NCBI GenBank assembly: GCA_016462305.1
Contig: JAEMTM010000130.1
Location: forward strand, 1-5,131
DNA from: Sphingomonadaceae bacterium
GTDB lineage: Bacteria; Pseudomonadota; Alphaproteobacteria; Sphingomonadales; Sphingomonadaceae
Length of the DNA stretch: 5,131 bases
Direction: 5' to 3'
A program made the position numbers and the translations under genes. The notes under the pieces were generated by a model that saw only the letters and a program-made list of their open reading frames with translations, had not been told where the DNA came from and did not search any database. Of this stretch, positions 1 through 4,985 are shown in pieces (the stretch's first letter is position 1; each line of letters opens with the position of its first letter).

Positions 1-2
1 CC

Positions 3-21
3 CCCTACGCGCCGCGCAGGG
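3..21. other. GC-rich potential stem-loop just downstream of bkdB
   Basis: About 22 bases past the bkdB stop codon, CCCT (3-6) pairs with AGGG (18-21). After one A/C mismatch, CGC (8-10) pairs with GCG (14-16) around a three-base loop. It could be a transcription terminator stem or a spacer structure before the next gene. No T-run is visible on the minus strand because the window ends here, so a terminator cannot be called. In GC-rich DNA such a structure can also arise by chance. Confidence 0.22.
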
Positions 22-42
22 CCGCCCGTGCCGAGTTACACA

Positions 43-1314
43 TTAATCCGTGAACAACAGAACGGGCGTCTCGATCAGTTTTTTGAGCGCTTGCACATAA
101 TTGGCGGCATCCCAACCATCGACGACACGGTGGTCGCAACTGATGGACAGGTTCATCAACTTGCGCGCCTCAATATTGTCGCCCACAAACATGGGGCGCT
201 CCACAATCTTGTTCGGGCCGATAATGGCCACTTCTGGACGATTGATAACGGGCGTGGTTGCAATCCCGCCGAGCGGACCGAGCGATGTGAGTGTCAGGGT
301 TGAACCCGATAGCTCTTCGCTTTTTGCCGAGCCACTGCGCGCCGCGTCGGCCAAGCGCGCAATTTCGGTCGCCAATTGCCAGATATTCCGGTCCTGCGCA
401 TCACGGATGACAGGCACCATCAGGCCAGCATCGGTCTGCGTCGCCATACCCAAATGCACAGCGCCATGACGGGTGACGATCCCAGCTTCATCATCGAAAC
501 GTGCGTTGATCATCGGAAACTGCGGAATGGTCTTGCAAATCGCGACGATCAGCATCGGCAACATCGTCAGCTTTGGCTTTGACCCGCGATTGGCGTTCAA
601 GTCTGCGCGCATCGCTTCGATGGCGGTAACGTCGAATTCCTCGACATAAGTGAAATGCGGGATGTGCCGTTTCGACGCTGCCATATTGTCGGCAATCCGG
701 CGGCGCATGCCGATAACCTTGACGGCCTCATCCGCACGCCGCGCATGGAACTGCGCCGGGCGATAACCCAACTGCGCCCCATAAGTTAAAAACGCATCGA
801 GGTCGGCGTGGCGAACATGCCCGCCTGCTGCCTTAACGTCCGCCAAATCGACCCCAAGGTCTTTGGCGCGCTGACGCACGGCGGGCGATGCCGTGACTTT
901 GTCGGCGGTGGGCGTGGTATGCTGCAATGCTGTTGAGGCAACGGGTGGCGGGGCAACGGGTGGAGGGGTGACTTCTGCCATGACGACAGGCTCTGGCATA
1001 TCCGGATTTTCATCCTCGACCACAGCCAAAATCGGCTCTTTTACTGGCTTTTCTGCCTCATTGCCGACATCGCCAGCGACCTCAATTTCCACAAGCATCG
1101 CGCCAATGGCGATCACATCGCCCGCTTCGCCCGCAACCTTTGTGACAACACCCGAAACCGGGCTTTCCATTTCAACCGTCGCCTTGTCGGTCATCATGTC
1201 GGCAAGCGGCTGATCTTCTGAGATAATATCGCCAACCTTCACGTGCCAAGCGACGATTTCGGCCTCTGCAATGCCTTCACCAATGTCAGGCAGATTGAAT
1301 GTAAATTTGGGCAT
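43..1314 (-). CDS. bkdB: Branched-chain 2-oxoacid dehydrogenase E2: dihydrolipoamide acyltransferase
   Basis: This is the E2 core of the branched-chain 2-oxoacid dehydrogenase complex. It transfers the branched acyl group from its lipoyl arm to CoA and forms the cytoplasmic scaffold that holds E1 and E3. The 423-residue protein has the family's usual order. One N-terminal lipoyl domain (about 3-78) carries the lipoylation site K44 in MTDKATVE. A long acidic and Pro/Ala-rich linker (about 80-140) follows, then a peripheral subunit-binding domain (about 142-176, SPAVRQRAKDLGVDL...HADLDAFL). The C-terminal acyltransferase domain (about 198-420) has the catalytic DHRVVDG motif with H395 and D399. 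The branched-chain type is favoured over pyruvate or 2-oxoglutarate types by the SLGPLGGIATTPVINRPEVAI block, the WDAA after the active site, and the adjacent separate E1 alpha and beta genes. The ATG lies 4 bases after the bkdA2 stop. Its Shine-Dalgarno GAAGGA (1328-1323, 8 bases upstream) lies inside the last bkdA2 codons, so translation is probably coupled. The stop is TAA. Confidence 0.95.
   Translation of the reverse strand: MPKFTFNLPDIGEGIAEAEIVAWHVKVGDIISEDQPLADMMTDKATVEMESPVSGVVTKVAGEAGDVIAIGAMLVEIEVAGDVGNEAEKPVKEPILAVVEDENPDMPEPVVMAEVTPPPVAPPPVASTALQHTTPTADKVTASPAVRQRAKDLGVDLADVKAAGGHVRHADLDAFLTYGAQLGYRPAQFHARRADEAVKVIGMRRRIADNMAASKRHIPHFTYVEEFDVTAIEAMRADLNANRGSKPKLTMLPMLIVAICKTIPQFPMINARFDDEAGIVTRHGAVHLGMATQTDAGLMVPVIRDAQDRNIWQLATEIARLADAARSGSAKSEELSGSTLTLTSLGPLGGIATTPVINRPEVAIIGPNKIVERPMFVGDNIEARKLMNLSISCDHRVVDGWDAANYVQALKKLIETPVLLFTD
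937..966 (-). repeat. Two-copy 15-bp tandem repeat in the bkdB linker (PPPVA x2)
   Basis: Two adjacent 15-bp units (952-966 and 937-951) differ at one third-codon position, CCT versus CCG. Each encodes Pro-Pro-Pro-Val-Ala, roughly residues 117-126 of the E2. They sit in the flexible linker between the lipoyl and subunit-binding domains, where Pro/Ala-rich sequence keeps the swinging arm extended. The near-identity of the DNA suggests recent duplication by slippage and a site where linker length could vary between strains. Confidence 0.8.
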
Positions 1315-1318
1315 CGCG

Positions 1319-2347
1319 TCAGTCCTTCATGATCTTGTCAAAGGCGCGGGCAAGCCGCACGGGTCCGGGGAAATAGGCCCATTCCAGGCTATGTGGGTAA
1401 GGCGTGTCAAAGCCCGTCACGCGCGCGACAGGCGCTTCCAGATGATAAAAACACCGTTCCTGCACCTGCGCCGCCAATTCCGCGCCAAAGCCGCTTGTTC
1501 GCGTCGCTTCATGCACGACCATGCATCGGCCTGTTTTCTGAACCGACGCCTCGATGGTTTCAATGTCGAGCGGCAACAATGTCCGCAGGTCAATGATTTC
1601 GGCGTCAATGCCAATTTCGGCGACGACAGCCTTTACGACATGCACCATCGTGCCATAGGTTAAAACGGTCACCGCCGCGCCTTCGCGCACCACCGCAGCC
1701 TTGCCCAGATCGATACGATAATAGCCTTGCGGAACGGCACTTCCGTCATGTTTTGACCATGGCTCAACGGGGCGGTCATAATAACCTGTAAACGGGCCAT
1801 TATAGATGCGTTTAGGTTCGAAAAAGACAACCGGATCATTGTCTTCAATCGCGGCAATCAAAAGGCCCTTGGCATCATAAGGTGTGGCCGGAATGACGGT
1901 CTTGATCCCACACACATGGGTAAATAGGCTCTCCGGACTTTGGCTATGCGTCTGCCCACCGAAGATGCCGCCACCAAAGGGCGAACGCACCGTCATGGGG
2001 CAAATAAAGTCATTGGCCGAACGGTAGCGCAAGCGCGCCGCCTCGCTCACCAATTGGTCAAGGCCGGGATAGATATAATCGGCAAACTGAATTTCGGGCA
2101 CGGGGCGCAAGCCATAAGCCGCCATGCCCACGCCAACGCCAATGATGCCGCATTCGCTAATCGGGGTATCGAACACGCGTGTCTTGCCATGCTTGGCTTG
2201 TAACCCCGCCGTCGCACGGAAGACTCCGCCGAAATAGCCGACATCTTCGCCCATGATGACGACTTCGGGATCTTTGGCGAGCATGACATCCAACGCGCTG
2301 TTAATCGCCTCGATCATATTCATCGTTTTTGTGGCAGGCTCTGACAT
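1319..2347 (-). CDS. bkdA2: Branched-chain 2-oxoacid dehydrogenase E1 component, beta subunit
   Basis: This is the beta subunit of the alpha2beta2 thiamine-diphosphate E1 decarboxylase. With BkdA1 it decarboxylates 2-oxoisovalerate, 2-oxoisocaproate and 2-oxo-3-methylvalerate and reductively acylates the E2 lipoyl group. The 342-residue length is normal for the family. The transketolase pyrimidine-binding domain covers about 10-185, with GEDVGYFGGVFRAT (33-46, cofactor-contacting E34), DTPISECGIIG (60-70) and PFGGGIFGGQTHSQSPE (123-139, including H134). The C-terminal transketolase domain (about 215-335) contains DLRTLLPLD and HEATRTSGFGAE, and the end is FPGPVRLARAFDKIM. A longer reading from the ATG at 2362 is possible, but that codon lies on the Shine-Dalgarno site. 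GGGAGG (2360-2355) is 7 bases before the ATG at 2347, so that start is chosen. This ATG shares its A with the bkdA1 TGA stop (TGATG), a classic stop-restart arrangement for equal subunit output. Confidence 0.95.
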   Translation of the reverse strand: MSEPATKTMNMIEAINSALDVMLAKDPEVVIMGEDVGYFGGVFRATAGLQAKHGKTRVFDTPISECGIIGVGVGMAAYGLRPVPEIQFADYIYPGLDQLVSEAARLRYRSANDFICPMTVRSPFGGGIFGGQTHSQSPESLFTHVCGIKTVIPATPYDAKGLLIAAIEDNDPVVFFEPKRIYNGPFTGYYDRPVEPWSKHDGSAVPQGYYRIDLGKAAVVREGAAVTVLTYGTMVHVVKAVVAEIGIDAEIIDLRTLLPLDIETIEASVQKTGRCMVVHEATRTSGFGAELAAQVQERCFYHLEAPVARVTGFDTPYPHSLEWAYFPGPVRLARAFDKIMKD

Positions 2348-3633
2348 CAACGCGCCTCCCAATCTGGACCAAATTTATCCTCTTGTTCCTCAAGCATTTG
2401 CGCGCATTGCTCTTTCAGATGCCACGGCATTTCTTCGAACACATCCTCGAACATCGTCTCGAACGGATGATGCAAGCCATGGCCGAGAATGCCATTTTGT
2501 TCAGCCTCTTTCTGAATGGCCTTCACATATTCCGACAATTCCACGATCAGCGCGTCATGCTGTGCATCGCTCCACGCGCCGATGGTGATGAGGTGGTCCT
2601 TCAACCGCGTGACTGGGTCGCCCAACGGCCACAAGGCATATTCCTCTGCCGCCCGATATGCGCCGGGGTCGTCTGAGGTGGAATGCCCTTCCCCGCGATA
2701 GGTGAAATATTCAATCAGCGTTGGCCCGCCATTATTGCGGGCGCGGTTGGCGGCCCATTGCATCGCCGCGTAAACCGCCAGCGCATCATTGCCATCCACG
2801 CGCAAGCCAGCGATGCCATAACCAATGGCGCGTGCGGCAAAGGTCGTCCGCTCGCTTCCAGCAAAACCGGAGAAGGACGAAATCGCCCATTGGTTATTCA
2901 CAACCTGAAAAATAACCGGCGCGTTGTAGACGGCGGCAAAGGTCAGCGCGTTGTGAAAATCCCCCTCCGCCGTTGACCCGTCACCGCACCAAACCGCCGA
3001 AATCCGGGTGTCTCCGCGTGAAGCAGATGCCATCGCCCAACCAACGGCTTGCGGATATTGCGTGGTCAGATTACCCGATATGCTGAAAAATCCATATGCC
3101 TTGGCCGAGTACATGATCGGCAGTTGGCGGCCCTTCAGACGGTCGCCCCGGTTGGAATAAATCTGGTTCATCATGTCCACGAGCGGATAATCGCGTGTTA
3201 TCAATATGCCCTGCTGACGATAGCTTGGGAAACACATGTCATCAAAATGCAGCGCCATTGTCGTTGCAACCGACGTCGCCTCCTCGCCAAAAGACTTCAT
3301 GTAGAAGCTCGTTTTGCCCTGCCGCTGTGCCCGAAACATACGATCATCAAAAGCACGCAAAAGCAGCATTCTTCGCAACATGACCTGTAGAGTAGCGACA
3401 TCAAGGCCGGGGTTCCAACTGCCCGTTGCCGCATGGTCATCGCCGAGCACACGGACAAGGCCATAAGCCAAAGGGTGAATGTCGGCGGGCAAAACATGTT
3501 CGTCGGGGCGCGGATGGGCATCGACCGGAGGGACAATGATGTCGCTAAAATCGGCGACATCGCCGGGACGGAATTTGGGTTCGGGGATGTGCAGATGCAA
3601 CGGCGCGAGATTGTCTTTCGTAGATTGCACCAT
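2347..3633 (-). CDS. bkdA1: Branched-chain 2-oxoacid dehydrogenase E1 component, alpha subunit
   Basis: This is the thiamine-diphosphate-binding alpha subunit of the E1 decarboxylase, acting in the cytoplasm with BkdA2 and BkdB. It starts valine, leucine and isoleucine oxidation after transamination and can also supply branched acyl-CoA. From the chosen start it is 428 residues. An N-terminal extension (about 1-75, EPKFRPGDVADFS and HPLAYGLVRVLG) is typical of Pseudomonas and sphingomonad BkdA1 and absent from pyruvate dehydrogenase E1 alpha. The dehydrogenase E1 domain covers about 82-380, with AFDDRMFRAQRQGKTSFYMKSFGEEA (94-119), YRQQG (138-142), the ThDP/Mg motif GDGSTAEGDF...VVNN (217-247) and the loop YRGEGHSTSDDPGAYR (312-327). 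No key residue appears to be missing. A TTG 39 bases upstream (3672) and an ATG at 3639 are in frame. The ATG at 3633 is preferred because GGAG sits 6 bases before it, whereas GGAG abuts the 3639 ATG directly. It is the first gene of the bkd operon and appears to have its own promoter. Confidence 0.94.
   Translation of the reverse strand: MVQSTKDNLAPLHLHIPEPKFRPGDVADFSDIIVPPVDAHPRPDEHVLPADIHPLAYGLVRVLGDDHAATGSWNPGLDVATLQVMLRRMLLLRAFDDRMFRAQRQGKTSFYMKSFGEEATSVATTMALHFDDMCFPSYRQQGILITRDYPLVDMMNQIYSNRGDRLKGRQLPIMYSAKAYGFFSISGNLTTQYPQAVGWAMASASRGDTRISAVWCGDGSTAEGDFHNALTFAAVYNAPVIFQVVNNQWAISSFSGFAGSERTTFAARAIGYGIAGLRVDGNDALAVYAAMQWAANRARNNGGPTLIEYFTYRGEGHSTSDDPGAYRAAEEYALWPLGDPVTRLKDHLITIGAWSDAQHDALIVELSEYVKAIQKEAEQNGILGHGLHHPFETMFEDVFEEMPWHLKEQCAQMLEEQEDKFGPDWEAR
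2355..2360 (-). promoter_or_regulatory. Shine-Dalgarno site that fixes the bkdA2 start
   Basis: On the minus strand GGGAGG is followed by a 7-base spacer and then the ATG at 2347. It lies within the last bkdA1 codons. Because the alternative ATG at 2362-2360 overlaps this site, the shorter start of bkdA2 is much better supported. Confidence 0.8.
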
Positions 3634-3639
3634 GTCCAT

Positions 3640-3643
3640 CTCC
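3640..3643 (-). promoter_or_regulatory. Shine-Dalgarno site that favours the bkdA1 start at 3633
   Basis: GGAG on the minus strand is 6 bases upstream of the ATG at 3633 and immediately adjacent to the ATG at 3639. Normal spacing therefore selects 3633. The TTG at 3672 has no purine-rich site in front of it. Confidence 0.6.
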
Positions 3644-3653
3644 GCTCTCAACC

Positions 3654-3670
3654 GCCTGAACGACTCAGGC
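3654..3670 (-). promoter_or_regulatory. Perfect stem-loop in the bkd mRNA leader
   Basis: In the predicted transcript, GCCTGA (3670-3665) pairs perfectly with TCAGGC (3659-3654) around a 5-base loop, GTCGT. The stem ends about 10 bases before the GGAG Shine-Dalgarno site of bkdA1, inside a leader of about 50 bases. It could stabilise the 5' end, modulate ribosome access or serve as a protein-binding site. It does not have the form of a terminator because no T-run follows. Any regulatory role is inferred; the pairing itself is visible. Confidence 0.45.
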
Positions 3671-3686
3671 AATTTATTATCTATGC

Positions 3687-3703
3687 TTGATATAATATTT
3701 CAA
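3687..3703. promoter_or_regulatory. AT-rich near-palindrome covering the bkd -10 box
   Basis: TTGATATAATATTTCAA is symmetric about 3695, with 7 of 8 base pairs matching between the arms (TTGA...TCAA). It covers the -10 hexamer of the bkd promoter completely. It could be a second operator half of a two-site regulator, or it may simply reflect the AT richness of a promoter core. No regulator gene is present to compare it with. Confidence 0.35.
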
Positions 3704-3720
3704 ACAAGGTTTTAGGTCAA
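3692..3720 (-). promoter_or_regulatory. Sigma70-type promoter of the bkd operon
   Basis: The minus strand reads TTGACC (-35 box, 3720-3715; 5 of 6 matches to TTGACA), an exact 17-bp spacer, then TATTAT (-10 box, 3697-3692; 5 of 6 matches to TATAAT). The expected start of transcription is near 3685, giving a leader of about 50 bases before the bkdA1 ATG. It lies between the thyA stop and bkdA1, so the bkd genes need not depend on thyA readthrough. Two palindromic elements overlap the boxes, suggesting control by a DNA-binding regulator. Confidence 0.7.
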
Positions 3721-3735
3721 CATGGCTGACCTAAA
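3711..3735. promoter_or_regulatory. Perfect palindrome over the bkd -35 box: candidate operator
   Basis: TTTAGGTCA (3711-3719) and TGACCTAAA (3727-3735) are exact inverted complements separated by 7 bases. The element begins 6 bases after the thyA stop codon and covers the whole -35 hexamer of the bkd promoter, where a bound repressor would block RNA polymerase. Read as RNA it could also form a hairpin at the end of the thyA message. However, the stem has only four G-C pairs and no T-run follows, so an intrinsic terminator is unlikely. Operons for branched-chain amino acid breakdown are known to be controlled by Lrp/AsnC-type BkdR or MerR-type LiuR in other proteobacteria. Which family would act here cannot be told from the sequence. 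Confidence 0.5.
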
Positions 3736-3741
3736 TAGAGC

Positions 3742-4674
3742 TTAGACCGCAACAGGCGCGGAAATATGGGCTTGCGGATGATAATCGACGACCTCGAAAT
3801 CTTCGATACGATAGTCGAAAATGCTTTTGGGGCTGCCCAGCAGCTTTAGCTTAGGGGCGCCAGACGGTGTCCGCGACAATTGCGCCTCCACCAAGGGTGC
3901 GTGATTCAGATATAAATGCACATCCCCACCCTGCCAGATTAATTCACCCGCTTGATACCCACACACCGCAGCGAGCATCCGCGTCAGCAATGCCGCCGAA
4001 AATGCGTTAAAGGCAAAGCCAAGTCCCAAATCGCACGAGCGCTGGAATAAGATGCAGCTTAAAACACCATCGGCGACATGAAACTGATATGTTTTGTGGC
4101 AGGGCGGCAGCGCCATTTGGTCCAGTTCGGCGACATTCCAACCTTCGATGATATGTCGGCGTGAACCCGGATTGCTTTTCAGGCTCTCAACAAGCAGGCT
4201 GACCTGATCAATGCCCTTTTCCGCCCGGCGGAATAGGCCATTTTCTGCGGCTTCGTAACGCGGCCAATTCACCCATTGCGCGCCATAAACGGGCCCAAGG
4301 TCGCCCCATTTTTCGGCGAAATCGGCATCATCGATTATGCGTTGTTCAAAATCATCTTGCGAAATGACTATGCCCGTTTCGCGACGGTAGCGGTCCAACG
4401 GCCAATCGGTCCATATCTTGACCTTTTGTTCCAGCAATGGCCGGATATTGGTGTTTCCCGTCAGGAACCACAGCATTTCGCGGGCAGCCGTCTTCCAATA
4501 AACCCGCTTTGTCGTCAGCAACGGAATGGCATCGTCGGCGAGCGAAAAACGCATGGTCGCGCCGAACAATGCCTTCGTCCCAACGCCCGTCCGATCGCGC
4601 TGAACTGTGCCAGTTTCCCAGATCCGGCGCATCAACGACAGATATTGTTCTTCATAATGTGGCATATTGTGCAT
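3742..4674 (-). CDS. thyA: Thymidylate synthase (ThyA, folate-dependent)
   Basis: ThyA methylates dUMP to dTMP with 5,10-methylenetetrahydrofolate, releasing dihydrofolate; it is a cytoplasmic homodimer. Visible motifs include DRTGVGT (27-33, phosphate-binding arginine loop), GDLGPVYGAQW (124-134), SRR (171-173), the nucleophile C192 in ALPPCH, QRSCD (211-215), N223, HLYLNH (253-258) and the terminal APVAV. At 310 residues it is longer than the 264 of E. coli ThyA. The extra length is mainly an insert (about 92-122) between IWTDW and GDLGPVYG, seen in other long-form ThyAs. The normally GLPFN segment reads GFAFN here. Start choice is uncertain: ATG codons at 4674 and 4665 are both possible and neither has a clear Shine-Dalgarno site; the second would give MPHYEEQYL. 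No folA partner is seen downstream, where the bkd genes follow instead. Confidence 0.96.
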   Translation of the reverse strand: MHNMPHYEEQYLSLMRRIWETGTVQRDRTGVGTKALFGATMRFSLADDAIPLLTTKRVYWKTAAREMLWFLTGNTNIRPLLEQKVKIWTDWPLDRYRRETGIVISQDDFEQRIIDDADFAEKWGDLGPVYGAQWVNWPRYEAAENGLFRRAEKGIDQVSLLVESLKSNPGSRRHIIEGWNVAELDQMALPPCHKTYQFHVADGVLSCILFQRSCDLGLGFAFNAFSAALLTRMLAAVCGYQAGELIWQGGDVHLYLNHAPLVEAQLSRTPSGAPKLKLLGSPKSIFDYRIEDFEVVDYHPQAHISAPVAV

Positions 4675-4719
4675 CTGCTATCGCTAAGCGCCGCGTGACG
4701 TTTTTGCAACCTTGCCCAT

Positions 4720-4749
4720 ATCTTATTGTTGGACGCGCTGTGTCGGCAA
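4720..4749 (-). promoter_or_regulatory. Possible promoter of thyA (weak)
   Basis: The minus strand carries TTGCCG (4749-4744), an 18-bp spacer, and TAAGAT (4725-4720; 4 of 6 matches to TATAAT). Transcription would start near 4713, about 40 bases before the thyA ATG. The boxes are weak and other assignments are possible. It is listed because it is the best placed pair found on this side. Confidence 0.28.
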
Positions 4750-4789
4750 AATGGCCGGGTGCATGTCGGCCACGCGACATCATCAAACT

Positions 4790-4817
4790 TAGGTCCTGAC
4801 CCTCGGGTCAGAACCTA
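4790..4817. repeat. REP-like imperfect palindrome (strong hairpin)
   Basis: TAGGT (4790-4794) pairs with ACCTA (4813-4817). After one C/A mismatch, CTGACC (4796-4801) pairs with GGTCAG (4806-4811), and the tip is CTCG. This gives 11 pairs plus one mismatch, one of the strongest hairpins in the window. No T-run follows on either strand and no gene ends here, since both flanking genes diverge, so a terminator has no obvious use. A dispersed REP-type repeat or a protein-binding site is more likely. Whether it recurs in the genome cannot be seen from one copy. Confidence 0.55.
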
Positions 4818-4850
4818 TTAAAGAAGTGACGTTAATTCAGCCAGTCGAGC

Positions 4851-4870
4851 AACAATTGTTCACAATTCTT
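4851..4870. repeat. Short helically phased repeat upstream of the plus-strand gene
   Basis: AACAATTGTT (4851-4860) is a perfect 10-bp palindrome. ACAATTGTT (4852-4860) is repeated as ACAATTCTT (4862-4870), exactly 10 bp downstream, with 8 of 9 bases matching. One-turn spacing is typical of cooperative regulator sites, but the motif is short and AT-rich, so chance is possible. TAAAAT at 4885-4890 resembles a -10 box but has no good -35 at standard spacing. Confidence 0.3.
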
Positions 4871-4973
4871 GCGTTGAGACAGCATAAAATTGCACTTATT
4901 CCTGCGCTTGTTTTCGTGGCTGTCGCATGACCAATTCCCGATAAACCACATCGGCTATGACATGCGGCACTTC

Positions 4974-4978
4974 AGGGA
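4974..4978 (+). promoter_or_regulatory. Likely Shine-Dalgarno site of the exported-protein gene
   Basis: AGGGA is followed by 7 bases and the ATG at 4986. It is a moderate match but correctly spaced, and it supports this ATG over the in-frame ATG at 4962. Confidence 0.45.
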
Positions 4979-4985
4979 TTTGTCG

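Larger units (their letters stand above)
4675..4985. other. Intergenic region between divergent thyA and the exported-protein gene
   Basis: No convincing gene lies in these roughly 310 bases. From left to right they hold the thyA leader and a weak promoter, a pair of short GGCCG/CGGCC inverted arms (4753-4771), the REP-like hairpin (4790-4817), an AT-richer stretch with short repeats (4851-4870), and the upstream part of the plus-strand gene ending in its Shine-Dalgarno site. Promoters for both divergent genes must lie here unless distant ones are used. Confidence 0.75.

Noticed and set aside
893..1213. Plus-strand open frame of 106 codons inside bkdB
   Set aside because: It lies entirely antisense to a well-supported E2 gene. 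Its Thr/Ser/Gly-rich translation mirrors the Pro/Ala linker codons, with no recognisable family.
2253..2676. Plus-strand open frames spanning the bkdA2/bkdA1 junction
   Set aside because: They are antisense to two genes with intact motifs and have no clear ribosome-binding site or recognisable protein features.
3711..3735. Intrinsic terminator of thyA
   Set aside because: The stem is AT-rich and no T-run follows on the minus strand. Its overlap with the -35 box makes an operator more likely.
3673..3741. Readthrough-only model with thyA and bkd as one operon
   Set aside because: A near-consensus promoter lies in the 108-bp gap, so co-transcription is not required, although some readthrough cannot be excluded.
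4276..4698. Plus-strand open frame of 140 codons antisense to thyA
   Set aside because: It overlaps the conserved thyA coding sequence almost completely, and the translation shows no domain. It is best explained as a shadow of codon bias.
4753..4771. GGCCG...CGGCC inverted arms upstream of thyA as an operator
   Set aside because: Arms of only 5 bp with a 9-base spacer are common by chance in DNA of this composition.
4437..4799. Plus-strand open frame of 120 codons reaching into the thyA upstream region
   Set aside because: Most of it is antisense to thyA. The part outside shows no recognisable protein features, so it does not make the intergenic region coding.
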